The position numbers were made by a program, and so were the translations under genes. DNA of 64,000 bases. It comes from Mucilaginibacter conchicola (GTDB lineage: Bacteria; Bacteroidota; Bacteroidia; Sphingobacteriales; Sphingobacteriaceae). Where the stretch lies: the NCBI RefSeq assembly GCF_003432115.1, contig NZ_QWDC01000002.1, positions 372,001 through 436,000 of the forward strand. Direction: 5' to 3'. The first letter of the stretch is position 1; each line of letters starts with the position of its first letter. Under the pieces are notes generated by a model that saw only the letters and a list, made by a program, of their open reading frames with translations, did not search any database and was not told the origin of the DNA. Below, in pieces: positions 51,341 to 61,571 of the stretch.

Positions 51341-52453
51341 ATGAAAAGATGGACTACATTAGCAGCGCTAATGGGTGTATTGCTATTTTGCACCTGTAGC
51401 AAAGACAAACCCGCGAACAACGGCACCGACAACACCCCCGGCGACCCGTCGGCATTGACCGATAAGGTACTTACCGAAAACCTCAGTTTCCCCTGGGAAA
51501 TTTTGTGGGGGCCTGATAATCAGCTTTGGATAACCGAACGTGGCGGAAAAATAAGCCGGATAGACCCGGCAACGGGCAAAGCAACACTTTTATTAAACAT
51601 TAGCGAGGTAGAATCGCGCGGTGAGGGTGGCCTATTAGGAATGGTTTTGCATCCCGACTTTACGGCCACGCCCGAGGTTTTTGTGGCTTACAATTATCTT
51701 AAAGGCGGCAACTACGTAAAAAAGGTGGTGAAGTTTACTTATGGCAACAATACATTAAGTAACCCGGTGGTACTGATAGATAACATTCCTGGTGCTAATA
51801 CGCACAACGGTACACGGTTGGCTATTTCGCCGGATAAGAAACTCTATATTACCAGTGGCGATGCAGCCGAGTCGTCACGTGCGCAGGATAAGAATAATCT
51901 TGCAGGCAAAATACAGCGTATTAACCTTGATGGTAGTATCCCGGCAGATAACCCTATTGCCGGCAGCGCGCTATGGAGTTTTGGCCATCGCAACCCACAA
52001 GGTTTAGTATTTGTGGGCGACAGGCTCTACAGCTCGGAACATGGGAACAGTACCGACGATGAGATAAACATCATCCAAAAAGGACGCAATTTTGGCTGGC
52101 CAAATGTGGAAGGCTTTTGTAATACTGATAATGAGAAAAGTTTCTGCGGTGCAAATGATGTGATAGAACCCATACAGGCATGGACGCCAACCATCGCCCC
52201 ATCGGGTATTGATTATTATAACAACGATGCTATCCCCCAATGGAAAAACTCATTGCTGTTAGCCGTGCTTAAAGACAGCGAATTACTACAGATACAACTA
52301 AACAGCGCAGGCACTGGGGTAAGTAAAGTGAACACTTTCTACAAAGGTAAATACGGCCGCATGCGCGATGTTGCCATATCGCCGGATGGTAAGGTGTATA
52401 TTGTAACCAGTAACGGGAATAATGACAAGGTGATAGAGGTGAAGGCGAAATAG
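51341..52453 (+). CDS. PQQ-type soluble sugar dehydrogenase lipoprotein
   Basis: This 370-residue protein has a lipoprotein signal with Cys at about residue 19 (LFCTC) and a six-bladed propeller of the glucose/sorbosone dehydrogenase family. FPWEILWGPDNQLWITERGG is near residue 49, HNGTRLAISPDKKLYITSGD near 151, GHRNPQGLVF near 211, SSEHGNSTDDEINII near 229 and RNFGWPNVEG near 247. The His, Arg and Gln positions that bind PQQ are in the expected blocks. It is distinct from the 29623 gene. The downstream lipoprotein gene starts 87 bases later and is on the same strand. Confidence 0.9.
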   Translation: MKRWTTLAALMGVLLFCTCSKDKPANNGTDNTPGDPSALTDKVLTENLSFPWEILWGPDNQLWITERGGKISRIDPATGKATLLLNISEVESRGEGGLLGMVLHPDFTATPEVFVAYNYLKGGNYVKKVVKFTYGNNTLSNPVVLIDNIPGANTHNGTRLAISPDKKLYITSGDAAESSRAQDKNNLAGKIQRINLDGSIPADNPIAGSALWSFGHRNPQGLVFVGDRLYSSEHGNSTDDEINIIQKGRNFGWPNVEGFCNTDNEKSFCGANDVIEPIQAWTPTIAPSGIDYYNNDAIPQWKNSLLLAVLKDSELLQIQLNSAGTGVSKVNTFYKGKYGRMRDVAISPDGKVYIVTSNGNNDKVIEVKAK

Positions 52454-52540
52454 TTTCTGTCACTTCGACAAAATAAGTACTTTTACCGTGTTGGGCAGGT
52501 ATTTTATTTCCCACCAGTTTACGGCCTTATCAATTATATC

Positions 52541-53260
52541 ATGCGTTTCAAAAGTCCTCGCTTTTTAGTATTTACCGCAGCAGCTGTTATCGTATTAAAC
52601 AGTTGCAAGAAAAGCACACAGCCAAATATAAGCTTAAGCCTAACAGGCACCTATACAAGCGCAACCATTTTTGAGTTGGGACAAGTTCAGATGTTTACCG
52701 CAGCCGGTCAGGTTACAGATGTAAACCTTGTTAAAGATTTTGCAAGGAGAAGGCAGCTCGATTTTTCATGGGAGAAAACAGGGCCAACTAATTTCGGCAG
52801 TGGTAAATTTGTATTCGCTAATGATAATGAAGCCACTACTGATGTGCCAAACAGGTATGGGGTTATCGCGCCTGCCAGTTTTACTGTTACAGACAGGTCA
52901 TCAACCGGTTTTGTGTTAAAACAGAACGAGGCTATAAAAAACGGGGTTCAAAAAAGCTCCCTCAGATCTGCTCAACTCGTTATCCTTTCAAACCAGTTGC
53001 AGCCTATCTCTAACTGCCATACCGAAATATCCGGCCAGGAAGACAGATGCGACTACAACTACCTTATCCCTTTTGTAATTGCTAACAATAACCTCAAACT
53101 TGCCTATTACACAGTAGCCGTGCACAGCGAACAAGGAAGCTCGTTACAGGGCTATAGTACTACCACAGTAGGGCTTTTTAATAAAGCAGTAACCCAACAG
53201 CTTATTGCCGACGATACACTGGTTGTACAAACCAAATTACTGCCGTTATCAAAAAACTGA
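52541..53260 (+). CDS. Hypothetical lipoprotein
   Basis: This 239-residue protein has a lipoprotein signal (Cys at residue 22, VLNSC). The mature part is beta-rich with a central stretch of Thr/Asn-rich strands; it has two Cys near 167 and 176 (SNCHTEISGQEDRCD) that may form a disulfide. I recognise no family. It follows the sugar dehydrogenase with an 87-base gap, and could share its transcript. Single-gene expression is equally possible. Confidence 0.72.
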   Translation: MRFKSPRFLVFTAAAVIVLNSCKKSTQPNISLSLTGTYTSATIFELGQVQMFTAAGQVTDVNLVKDFARRRQLDFSWEKTGPTNFGSGKFVFANDNEATTDVPNRYGVIAPASFTVTDRSSTGFVLKQNEAIKNGVQKSSLRSAQLVILSNQLQPISNCHTEISGQEDRCDYNYLIPFVIANNNLKLAYYTVAVHSEQGSSLQGYSTTTVGLFNKAVTQQLIADDTLVVQTKLLPLSKN

Positions 53261-53415
53261 TCGCCCGTTTTTTTCAACCATCTTATTTAGAATATATCCA
53301 AATAGCAATTGCCTAAAGCCCTAACTGTGAATAAAGTTTATATTTTGTAAATTCGCGGCTGTCGACCCAAAATGGGTTTGCAACATCTTAATTACTACAA
53401 TAAAGATCAATTATT

Positions 53416-55683
53416 ATGGCCTTTGATATTGACATGATCAAAAAGGTTTATGATCGCTACAGCACCCGTGTGGATGCTGCCCGCAAAGCGACCGGTAAGC
53501 CTCTTACTTTAACCGAAAAAATATTATACGCTCACTTATCAGAGGGAGACGCTAAAAAAGCCTTTGAACGCGGTACCGACTACGTGGATTTTGCACCAGA
53601 CCGTGTTGCCATGCAGGATGCTACTGCCCAAATGGCGCTTTTACAATTTATGCAGGCTGGCCGCCCGCAGGTTGCTGTACCATCAACCGTACACTGCGAC
53701 CACTTGATACAAGCCAAAGTAGGTGCTACTACAGACTTAAATACAGCTGTTGATGTTAACCGCGAAGTTTATGACTTCCTTTCATCAGTATCTGATAAAT
53801 ACGGTATCGGTTTCTGGAAAGCCGGTGCAGGTATCATTCACCAGGTAGTGTTAGAAAACTACGCTTTCCCGGGTGGTATGATGATAGGTACCGACTCACA
53901 CACACCTAACGCAGGTGGTTTGGGTATGGTTGCCATTGGTGTTGGCGGTGCCGATGCTTGTGATGTTATGGCCGGCTTACCTTGGGAGCTAAAATTCCCT
54001 AAATTATTAGGCGTTAAATTAACCGGTAAATTATCTGGTTGGTCATCAGCTAAAGACGTTATCTTACGTGTTGCTGGTATCCTTACTGTAAAAGGTGGTA
54101 CCGGTTTCATTGTTGAGTACTTTGGCGAAGGTGCACGTTCATTATCTGCTACAGGTAAAGCTACTATCTGTAACATGGGTGCTGAGATCGGTGCTACAAC
54201 TTCTATCTTCGGTTACGATGAAAAAGCAGGTGTTTACTTGCGCGGTACAAAACGTGCTGATATTGCCGACCTTGCTGACGCTGTTGCTGAGCACTTAACC
54301 GGCGATGATGAAGTTTACGCTAACCCTGAGCAATACTTTGACCAGGTTATCGAGATTAACCTTGATGAGCTTGAACCACACGTAAACGGTCCGTTCACTC
54401 CGGATCTGGCGTGGCCTATCTCTAAATTTGCACAAGCAGTTAAAGAAAACAACTGGCCAGCAATTCTTGAGGTTGGTTTGATAGGTTCTTGTACAAACTC
54501 TTCTTACGAGGATATTACCCGCTCTGCATCAATTGCACAGCAAGCTGTAGATAAAAACCTGACCACTAAAGCCGAGTTCACTATTACTCCGGGTTCAGAG
54601 CAGGTACGTTACACTGTTGATCGCGATGGTTACTTAGATACTTTCGCTAAAATGGGTGGCGTTGTATTGGCTAACGCTTGTGGCCCTTGTATTGGCCAGT
54701 GGGCACGTCATACAGATGACCCTACACGCAAAAACTCTATCATCACGTCGTTTAACCGTAACTTCGCTAAACGCCAGGATGGTAACCCTAATACCCACGC
54801 TTTTGTGGCATCACCAGAAATTGTTACAGCATTTGCTATTGCAGGTGACTTAACTTTCAATCCGCTTACTGATACTTTAACCAATGCCAACGGCGAGCAA
54901 GTTAAACTTGACGAGCCACAAGGTATTGAGATGCCGATAAACGGTTACGCAGTTGAGGATGCAGGTTACCAGGCACCAGCCGAAGATGGCAGCGGTGTAC
55001 AGGTTATTGTTAGCCCTGAGTCTGCTCGTTTGCAATTATTAGCACCATTCGCTCCTTGGGAAGGTACTGATCTGAGCGGCCTTAAACTGCTGATAAAAGC
55101 TAAAGGTAAATGTACTACTGACCACATCTCTATGGCAGGCCCATGGTTGAAATTCCGCGGTCACTTAGATAACATTTCAAACAACATGCTTATCGGTGCT
55201 ATCAACTACTTTAACAACAATGCTGATAGCGTTAAGAACCAATTAACCGGCGAATACGGACCAGTTCCGGCTACTCAGCGCGATTACAAAGCTGCCGGTA
55301 TCGGTACTATTGTAGTGGGTGATGAGAACTACGGTGAAGGTTCATCTCGCGAGCATGCTGCGATGGAGCCACGCCACTTAGGTGTACGTGTTATATTGGT
55401 AAAATCTTTTGCCCGTATCCACGAAACCAACCTTAAAAAACAAGGTATGCTGGGTATCACCTTTGCAGATCCTAACGATTACGATAAAATTCAAGAAGAT
55501 GACATCTTCGATATCACCGGCTTAACCGAGTTTGCCCCAGGCAAACAGCTTACTGTTGTATTACACCATGCAAATGGCACAACAGAAAGCTTCCCGGTAA
55601 ACCACACTTACAATGCACAGCAAATTGAGTGGTTTAAAGCAGGTGGTGCGTTAAACATCATCCGTAAGCAAATGGCTTCTTAA
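53416..55683 (+). CDS. acnA: Aconitate hydratase
   Basis: This 755-residue enzyme interconverts citrate and isocitrate in the TCA cycle. The three Fe-S cluster Cys are in [10 protein letters not shown] (near residue 359) and [11 protein letters not shown] (near 420). The catalytic swivel domain is at about 560-755, with [19 protein letters not shown] near 637. The protein resembles the mitochondrial-type aconitase in length. Codon use is strongly biased to a small set, as for highly expressed genes. A TTTATATTTTG sequence upstream may be a promoter, but it does not match the consensus spacing. A terminator follows the stop. Confidence 0.95.
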   Translation: MAFDIDMIKKVYDRYSTRVDAARKATGKPLTLTEKILYAHLSEGDAKKAFERGTDYVDFAPDRVAMQDATAQMALLQFMQAGRPQVAVPSTVHCDHLIQAKVGATTDLNTAVDVNREVYDFLSSVSDKYGIGFWKAGAGIIHQVVLENYAFPGGMMIGTDSHTPNAGGLGMVAIGVGGADACDVMAGLPWELKFPKLLGVKLTGKLSGWSSAKDVILRVAGILTVKGGTGFIVEYFGEGARSLSATGKATICNMGAEIGATTSIFGYDEKAGVYLRGTKRADIADLADAVAEHLTGDDEVYANPEQYFDQVIEINLDELEPHVNGPFTPDLAWPISKFAQAVKENNWPAILEVGLIGSCTNSSYEDITRSASIAQQAVDKNLTTKAEFTITPGSEQVRYTVDRDGYLDTFAKMGGVVLANACGPCIGQWARHTDDPTRKNSIITSFNRNFAKRQDGNPNTHAFVASPEIVTAFAIAGDLTFNPLTDTLTNANGEQVKLDEPQGIEMPINGYAVEDAGYQAPAEDGSGVQVIVSPESARLQLLAPFAPWEGTDLSGLKLLIKAKGKCTTDHISMAGPWLKFRGHLDNISNNMLIGAINYFNNNADSVKNQLTGEYGPVPATQRDYKAAGIGTIVVGDENYGEGSSREHAAMEPRHLGVRVILVKSFARIHETNLKKQGMLGITFADPNDYDKIQEDDIFDITGLTEFAPGKQLTVVLHHANGTTESFPVNHTYNAQQIEWFKAGGALNIIRKQMAS

Positions 55684-55714
55684 TAAGTAAAAAGTCAAAA
55701 TTAAAAAGTAAAAA

Positions 55715-55744
55715 AGCCTTTCCAGTTTGGAGAGGCTTTTTTTG
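55715..55744 (+). terminator. Terminator after acnA
   Basis: AGCCTTTCC pairs with GGAGAGGCT with one mismatch and a short loop, followed by seven T residues. Confidence 0.85.
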
Positions 55745-55751
55745 TTAGCCT

Positions 55752-55825
55752 TTCCCCAACCCCTCTCCAAAGGAGAGGGACTTAAGCATCGCATCATTGC
55801 GAGCGATAGCATGACAATCCTCGAT
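55752..55825. repeat. Repeat fragments after acnA
   Basis: A CCCCTCTCCAAAGGAGAGGG mini-palindrome (about 55760-55779) is followed by a single family A arm (ATCATTGCGAGCGATAGC, 55793-55810) without its partner. No gene is visible in the 244-base gap. Confidence 0.7.
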
Positions 55826-55927
55826 ACGCAGAACCATTCTTTATATGAGAATTACCCCTACGTTAAAGCTCTTCTTAATTACGAAGCCTCTATAACTTTT
55901 GTATCTTAGCTATCCAATATAATATAT

Positions 55928-56320
55928 ATGAAACTCCTGAAGCTTACCTTTTTGCTCCTGCTACCAATAACATCATTATTTGCGCAAAGCAAAACTGCGC
56001 CTGTTATTACCGATGCTTTTAGCGACTCGTTAAAAGTTCAGATACCTCGTATTGCGCCGACAGAACTAAGCATAAAAAAAATAACATATGTAGGCAATAT
56101 CGCTGCCGATGGCAAGGTAATGAAGGCTTTAATTATGCGACAGGAAGGCGGCGGCAGCGAGGCGGAAGCCAAGTTTGTTGTTACTTTAAGAGCACTTATC
56201 CTGGCAGCACCCGCCTGGAAGCCTGCTTTTGATACCGCCTCAAACACTGCTGTGGAAGATGAGGTAAAGTTTACCATCGAATTAAAAAAAGGTGATGTGA
56301 AGATAAAACAGGATAAGTAG
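55928..56320 (+). CDS. Exported TonB-C-like domain protein
   Basis: This 130-residue protein has a signal peptide (1-19, ending LFAQ). The mature part resembles a TonB C-terminal fold: ITYVGNIAADGKVMKALIMRQEGGGSEAEA (about 47-76), then AAPAWKPAFDTASNTAVEDEVKFTIEL (about 95-122), which matches the GxVxxV...PxWKPAxxxGxxVxxxV...F pattern. There is no membrane anchor, so it is not a classic TonB. It might bind a peptidoglycan or receptor partner. Alone on its strand; repeats flank both sides. Confidence 0.72.
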   Translation: MKLLKLTFLLLLPITSLFAQSKTAPVITDAFSDSLKVQIPRIAPTELSIKKITYVGNIAADGKVMKALIMRQEGGGSEAEAKFVVTLRALILAAPAWKPAFDTASNTAVEDEVKFTIELKKGDVKIKQDK

Positions 56321-56361
56321 CCTTACGTTTGAGGTATTGAGCCGCGCTCATTGCACTTAAC

Positions 56362-56515
56362 AGATTCTTCGCTGCCGCTCAGAATGACAAGTTTGATTTT
56401 TGGTTACTTTGTATCAAGACAAAGTAACAACCCTCCGCGGCTATTGGGCAGACTAACATTCATTCTTCGCACAGGCTTGTCCTCTGAGATTGCTTCGTTC
56501 CTCGCAATGACGCGT
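56362..56515. repeat. Repeat cluster: CATTCTGAGCG fragment, mosaic element end, family A half
   Basis: AGATTCTTCGCTGCCGCTC (56362-56380) is the reverse complement of the fragment at 10500. At 56394-56460 is copy 3 of the mosaic element's right end: the hairpin GGTTACTTTG / CAAAGTAAC and then GCAGACTAACATT, as at 51180-51237. At 56487-56515 is one family A arm (GAGATTGCTTCGTTCC). Three repeat classes meet here, and no gene fits. Confidence 0.75.
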
Positions 56516-56591
56516 TTACGGTGGCTTCCGAATCCTCTTTTGATTTTATCAAATCCTTTTCCCTACCTTGCAGTAACTAAACCGATGTGTG

Positions 56592-57431
56592 ATGGAAGCA
56601 CAAGAAAGAGAGTTTTGGGCGCGATTGCAAGGTTTTGAGATCGATGACCCGGCGGCCGGCTTCAAATTTTCGGCCCGCCTTGCCCGTGAGAACGGATGGA
56701 CCATCCCCTATGCCCTGCGTGTTATTGAGGAGTATAAGAAATTCATTTTCCTTTGTTGCGTAACCAAACAGGGCGTTACACCTTCAGACCCGGTAGACCA
56801 GGCATGGCACCTGCACCTTACCTTTACCCGCTCCTACTGGACAGACCTTTGTAAAAACACTCTGGGTCAGGAAATCCATCACAATCCCACGAAAGGCGGC
56901 AAACATGAAGCCAACAAATTTGATGGTTTTTACACTTCAACCCACCAACTTTATAAAGATAAATTTGGCCACGAGCCACCTGCGGATATTTGGCAGGATA
57001 ACCATACACGCTTTTCTGACATTAACTTTCAGCGGGTTAACCGCGGCAAATATTGGCTGATAAGAAAGCTACCAATAACAATCTCCACAGTTATAATACT
57101 AATAATAGTTGCAGCCTGCGCTACACTCATACAAGCTACAGATAGTTACGTACCGTTTGTTGTGATAGGAATATTTATACTGATAACGAGAGTAGTTTAC
57201 AGGGCAGAATCTGGCAAAGACCAAACGCGTAATAGTAATGATAATTCTGGCGGTACAAGCGGCTGCAGCGGCTCTGACTTGCACAGTAATGATAGCCATC
57301 ACGGCCACTCCGGTTGCAGCGGCGGGCACCACGGCAGCAACAGCGGCTGCAGCAGCAACAGTGGCTGCTCTGGTTGTTCATCGTCAGGATGTAGCGGATG
57401 CGGTAGTGGTTGCGGGGGCGGGGGAGATTAG
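56592..57431 (+). CDS. Glycine-rich-domain (GRDP-like) protein with Cys/Gly/Ser-rich tail
   Basis: This 279-residue protein has an N-terminal GRDP-like region (about residues 5-140) with DPVDQAWHLHLTFTRSYW near 60-77, matching the D-x-x-W-H-x-H-L-x-x-T-x-x-Y pattern (PF07173). Two membrane helices follow (about 155-178 and 182-200). The tail (about 210-279) repeats short Gly-Cys-Ser units with HGHSGCSGGHHGS, 12 or so Cys and several His. That tail looks like a metal-binding or Cys-crosslinked segment. ATG 56592 is chosen; a GTG lies three bases before. The neighbouring convergent lipoprotein gene is six bases away. Confidence 0.8.
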   Translation: MEAQEREFWARLQGFEIDDPAAGFKFSARLARENGWTIPYALRVIEEYKKFIFLCCVTKQGVTPSDPVDQAWHLHLTFTRSYWTDLCKNTLGQEIHHNPTKGGKHEANKFDGFYTSTHQLYKDKFGHEPPADIWQDNHTRFSDINFQRVNRGKYWLIRKLPITISTVIILIIVAACATLIQATDSYVPFVVIGIFILITRVVYRAESGKDQTRNSNDNSGGTSGCSGSDLHSNDSHHGHSGCSGGHHGSNSGCSSNSGCSGCSSSGCSGCGSGCGGGGD

Positions 57432-57437
57432 CGTTTA

Positions 57438-58103
57438 TTAATCAACACACATACTGTCGTCGGCAGGGTCATAAAAAGATTTTATTTTACTCAGCAATTT
57501 CACGCTGCCGTCTTTGTCAACCTGTACTGTTTCTAAATAATAAGGATGGTAGCATCCAAATGATACATAGCTAAACACTTTAACTATGTAGTGCCCATTC
57601 TTCTCTAAAACGCTTGATACTGCAGGCTTACCAACAAACCTATATTTTTTCCTTTTATAAAAATCATCGAATACAGCAAACCCATTCCTGTTTAATATCG
57701 CGTAAGCCAAAGCTTCTTGCTTTGTAGAAATTGGCGCGTACATTTTTTGCAACTCGAGGCGATTATTTATCAGAACGTAATCATCAGGCGTCTTCACGAG
57801 GATCTTTCTTGCTGCGGATATAAAGCCCCCTTCTATCCAATCCTCTTCTTGCACCGATGCTTCATTTTCAACATCCAATAACACCTGATACCCTAATGCT
57901 ATAGGATAATTAGGGGTTAAACCACCTAAATGCTTAGGGGCTTTATACGCAGAGACTTTAAATCTCTTATCGAGTTGCTTGTAAACACCTGTATCAATAT
58001 TATTAGTAGGCACATTTAGCTTAATGTGGTTCTGGGCTTGGCAGGCCGAGCAAATAATGCTTACGCACACTATTATAGTAAGAAAAAAAGGATTGGTTGA
58101 CAT
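57438..58103 (-). CDS. Hypothetical lipoprotein
   Basis: This 221-residue protein has a lipoprotein signal: hydrophobic core FFLTIIVCVSI and Cys at about residue 21 (ICSAC). I chose the ATG at 58103, because the ATG at 58121 would add six residues before the hydrophobic core. The mature part looks globular and mixed alpha/beta. Late Cys residues (near 197 and 219) could pair. No family recognised. It converges with the GRDP-like gene. uvrA ends 187 bases upstream, past a terminator. Confidence 0.72.
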   Translation of the reverse strand: MSTNPFFLTIIVCVSIICSACQAQNHIKLNVPTNNIDTGVYKQLDKRFKVSAYKAPKHLGGLTPNYPIALGYQVLLDVENEASVQEEDWIEGGFISAARKILVKTPDDYVLINNRLELQKMYAPISTKQEALAYAILNRNGFAVFDDFYKRKKYRFVGKPAVSSVLEKNGHYIVKVFSYVSFGCYHPYYLETVQVDKDGSVKLLSKIKSFYDPADDSMCVD

Positions 58104-58144
58104 AGGTTCGGTTTTTACCAAGATACGCCATAGTTTTTTTATCC

Positions 58145-58177
58145 CAAAAAAGGCGATGATCTCTCACCGCCTTTTTT
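58145..58177 (-). terminator. Terminator after uvrA
   Basis: On the minus strand AAAAAGGCGGTGA pairs with TCATCGCCTTTTT around a GAGA tetraloop and ends with a T run. It is 112 bases past the uvrA stop codon. A G/C-rich mini-palindrome copy lies between them (58262-58291). Confidence 0.9.
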
Positions 58178-58261
58178 AATTCTATTCTGTTTCCGTAAGC
58201 TGGAAGCTGATGCTATGCTTAGACACGGACTGAAAGCCCGCGCCAGCACTTTGTTTTATTT

Positions 58262-58291
58262 CTACTCGCCCTTCAGGGGGCTGGGGGCTTT
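58262..58291. repeat. G/C-rich mini-palindrome abutting the uvrA stop codon
   Basis: On the minus strand AGCCCCCAGCCCCCTGAAGGGC begins directly after the TAA stop of uvrA. The same module begins at the truA stop codon (15011). The position at a stop codon in both cases is notable. Confidence 0.7.
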
Positions 58292-61187
58292 AATGGAATC
58301 GCTCCTTCAAGAACTGCCCTGTATAGCTATCTTCTTTTTTGATCAAGTCTTCGGGCACTCCTTCAAACACTACGTTACCGCCGCGTTCGCCGCCCTCGGG
58401 GCCGATGTCGATAACCCAGTCGGCACATTTGATCACGTCCATGTTATGTTCAATAACCAGGATGGTGTTGCCGTTCTCTATCAACGCATCGAATGATTTC
58501 AGGAGCTTCTTGATATCGGCAAAATGCAGACCGGTTGTAGGCTCATCAAAAATGAACATGGTTTTGTGGGTATTGTTACCCTTCACCAGGAAACTGGCCA
58601 GTTTTATACGCTGCGCCTCACCACCCGATAGGGTGTTTGATGATTGGCCCAACTGTACATAACCCAAGCCCACATCAACCAATGGTTTTATTTTGGCTAG
58701 TATCTTAGGCTCTTTGGCGAAGAACTCTACAGCCTCATCAATGGTCATATCCAGCACTTCAGATACGTTCTTCTCGTTGTAGGTGATATCAAGGATGTGC
58801 TGCTTAAAGCGTTTACCCTCGCAGGCCTCACAGGTAAGGAAGATATCAGCCATAAACTGCATCTCTATCTTCACCTCGCCCTCGCCCTGGCAAACATCAC
58901 AACGGCCGCCCTCAACGTTAAAAGAGAATGCCGATGGTTTTAAACCGCCTGCTTTTGCGGCAGGCTGGGCAGCGTACAGGTTACGGATCTCGTCCCAAGC
59001 CTTAACATAAGTAACCGGATTGGAGCGCGATGAACGGCCGATAGGGTTTTGGTCAACCATCTCTACCTGTTCAATTTTATTGTAATCGCCTTCAATGCTA
59101 TCGAAAGCACCGCTTTGGTCGCCGTTATAGTTTCCAAGCGTTTTTTGCAGGGCAGGTGCCAGAATACGTTTCACCAAACTGGTTTTACCCGAGCCTGATA
59201 CACCGGTAACCACCGTAAGTACTCCTAACGGAAACTTAGCCGTGGCATGTTTAAGGTTATTTTCGCGAGCGCCTTTTATCTCGATATAGTCGTGCCATTT
59301 GCGGCGGCTTTTCGGGATAGCGATCTCTTCCCTTCCGCTCAGGTATTTGCCCGTAAGGCTGTCGTCATCGGTAATAATCTGATTGTACGTACCGGTGAAG
59401 ATCAAATTACCGCCATGCGTACCGGCCTCAGGGCCAATATCGATGATATAGTCGGCAGCTTTCATGATCTCTTCCTCGTGCTCAACCACCAAAACGGTGT
59501 TACCCACATCACGCAATGAGCGCAATACAGAGATCAGTCTTTCCGTATCTCGCGGGTGCAAACCGATGCTTGGCTCATCCAAAACATATACTGAACCCAC
59601 CAGGCTACTACCCAGCGAAGTTGCAAGGTTAATACGCTGCGACTCACCACCTGATAGAGTATTCGATAAGCGGTTCAACGTCAGGTAACTCAAACCCACA
59701 TCATTTAAAAACTGCAGACGACTGGCGATCTCCATCAGCAAACGTTTACCAATTTTTTCTTCGGTTTCACTCAGCTTCAGGGTACTAAAAAAGTCCGAAG
59801 CCCTGTCAAGCGGCATCAATACCACATCGGTTATCGACATGCCATCTATTTTCACATAAGAAGCATCCTTGCGCAGGCGGCTGCCCTTACACTCGGGGCA
59901 GGTAGTTTTTCCACGGTAGCGCGATAACAGCACACGGTACTGGATCTTGTAGGTCTGCTCTTCCATTTCTTTAAAGAAAGCATCCAGTCCGCGGAAATAT
60001 TGGTTACCCGTCCACAACAAACGTTGCTGTTCTTCGGTCAATTGATTGTACTGGCGATGGATAGGAAAATCGAACTTGATGGCACTTTTCACCAGCACAT
60101 CGTTCCACTCGCGCATCTTTTCGCCACGCCACGGGGCAATAGCGCCCTCGTAAACGGTTTTACTTTTATCGGGGATAACCAGGTCCTCATCAATGCCGAT
60201 CACTTTGCCATAGCCCTCGCAGCGTTTACAGGCACCATAAGGGTTGTTAAAGCTAAAGAAGTTTGGTGTAGGCTCTTCAAAGCGCATCCCATCCAGCTCA
60301 AATCGGTCGCAGAAGAAACGTTCGGTCTCATTCTCCGCACCATCTTCGCGGTAACGTACATAACAATCGCCTTTACCTTCAAAAAAAGCGGTCTGCACAG
60401 AATCGGCCAGGCGACTGATAGTTTCGTCTTCCATGTTTTTGGTTACACGGTCAATCACGATGCGCACATGCTCATCGTAACCGTCAGATTGCTCATGGTC
60501 ATCTGTAGCTTTTTTCTTTTTCTTGCTTTTTACTTCGGTATCGGCAGCAATACTTTCGTCCTCAAGCAGGCTCTCTATGCGGGCCAACTGGCCGTCTAAT
60601 TCTACGCGTACAAAACCTTTTTGCATCAGTACCGCCAGTTCTTCTTTTAAACTGCGGTTATTGTGCGGGTGCAGCGGGCAAAGGATGGTCACCTGCGTTT
60701 CATCCGGCAAAGCCGAAACAAAATTTACCACATCGGTTACGGTATCACGTTTTACTATGCCGCCCGATACCGGCGAAATAGTTTTGCCAATGCGCGAGAA
60801 AAGCAATTTAAGGTAATCATAGATCTCAGTTGATGTACCCACGGTTGAGCGGGGGTTGCTGGTGATCACCTTTTGCTCGATGGCGATGGCCGGCGCAATG
60901 CCTTTTATGTAGTCAACATCGGGCTTGTTCATACGGCCCAAAAACTGGCGGGCATAAGATGATAAGCTCTCCACGTATCGGCGCTGCCCCTCGGCATACA
61001 GCGTATCAAACGCCAGCGACGATTTGCCGGAACCCGACATACCCGTTACCACCACCAGTTTATTTTTGGGGATAGCAACATCAAGGTTTTTAAGGTTATG
61101 CACCCGGGCACCTTTTATTATAATGTGTTTCTGCGGATCTTTATCTGCTTCTTTGATCATTTCTTTGGCATATAGATCATTGTTCAT
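58290..61187 (-). CDS. uvrA: Excinuclease ABC subunit A
   Basis: This 965-residue DNA-damage-recognition ATPase has two ATP-binding modules: Walker [10 protein letters not shown] (near residue 49) and GVSGSGKTS (about 657), with signatures [12 protein letters not shown] and [12 protein letters not shown]. Two zinc-finger Cys sets lie near 430 (CPECKGSRL) and near 750 ([19 protein letters not shown]). With UvrB and UvrC it starts nucleotide-excision repair. A charged insert ([21 protein letters not shown] near 225-245) is longer than in E. coli. Length is otherwise normal. Single gene, terminated at 58145-58177. Confidence 0.96.
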   Translation of the reverse strand: MNNDLYAKEMIKEADKDPQKHIIIKGARVHNLKNLDVAIPKNKLVVVTGMSGSGKSSLAFDTLYAEGQRRYVESLSSYARQFLGRMNKPDVDYIKGIAPAIAIEQKVITSNPRSTVGTSTEIYDYLKLLFSRIGKTISPVSGGIVKRDTVTDVVNFVSALPDETQVTILCPLHPHNNRSLKEELAVLMQKGFVRVELDGQLARIESLLEDESIAADTEVKSKKKKKATDDHEQSDGYDEHVRIVIDRVTKNMEDETISRLADSVQTAFFEGKGDCYVRYREDGAENETERFFCDRFELDGMRFEEPTPNFFSFNNPYGACKRCEGYGKVIGIDEDLVIPDKSKTVYEGAIAPWRGEKMREWNDVLVKSAIKFDFPIHRQYNQLTEEQQRLLWTGNQYFRGLDAFFKEMEEQTYKIQYRVLLSRYRGKTTCPECKGSRLRKDASYVKIDGMSITDVVLMPLDRASDFFSTLKLSETEEKIGKRLLMEIASRLQFLNDVGLSYLTLNRLSNTLSGGESQRINLATSLGSSLVGSVYVLDEPSIGLHPRDTERLISVLRSLRDVGNTVLVVEHEEEIMKAADYIIDIGPEAGTHGGNLIFTGTYNQIITDDDSLTGKYLSGREEIAIPKSRRKWHDYIEIKGARENNLKHATAKFPLGVLTVVTGVSGSGKTSLVKRILAPALQKTLGNYNGDQSGAFDSIEGDYNKIEQVEMVDQNPIGRSSRSNPVTYVKAWDEIRNLYAAQPAAKAGGLKPSAFSFNVEGGRCDVCQGEGEVKIEMQFMADIFLTCEACEGKRFKQHILDITYNEKNVSEVLDMTIDEAVEFFAKEPKILAKIKPLVDVGLGYVQLGQSSNTLSGGEAQRIKLASFLVKGNNTHKTMFIFDEPTTGLHFADIKKLLKSFDALIENGNTILVIEHNMDVIKCADWVIDIGPEGGERGGNVVFEGVPEDLIKKEDSYTGQFLKERFH

Positions 61188-61571
61188 AGATCATAGTAGC
61201 TTTTTTTGCTCTCAACTAAACCTTAGGCTTAACATGTAGTCTAACAAGTAAGTTTTTGGCAATGAACCATGAACTATCAACCATGAACTCTAAAGTGCAA
61301 AAATCCTAAAATTTTTAGCCTTTTGCAAATGAGTTTTGGTTTAAAAGATGAGTATGAAGTATTTACTAAAAGTAGTTTTTTAAGCAGGGCAAACAATATT
61401 TGGCAAAACGCATCTCTCCCCGCTAAAAAATATTTGCTTTTATTTTTTAATATGATTATGTTTGAGGTAAGATTTTTAATTCACCCTAACACGAAACGCT
61501 ATAGATAGAACTCTACATTTATTAAGTTAATAACGTACAAGAATTTAATTTAGTTTATCAGTAGCATTTCT
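61188..61571. other. AT-rich 384-base gap without a clear gene
   Basis: This gap between divergent uvrA and the ECF sigma gene contains ATGAACCATGAACTATCAACCATGAACTC word repeats (near 61262-61290). A 61-codon open frame at 61323-61508 begins at a TTG and has no homology I recognise. A weak -7 box TAATTTAG (61546-61553) may serve the sigma gene. No RNA gene or strong hairpin is seen. Confidence 0.5.

Noticed and set aside
55727..55909. Open frame of 60 codons after acnA
   Set aside because: It starts inside the terminator and runs through repeat fragments.
58920..58985. CCTGC...GCAGG palindrome in the uvrA gene near residue 745
   Set aside because: From memory the E. coli UvrA segment has the same length here, so it is not an insertion.
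61323..61508. Short open frame of 61 codons before the ECF sigma gene
   Set aside because: It begins at TTG in AT-rich DNA, lacks a promoter, and its product has no feature I can support.
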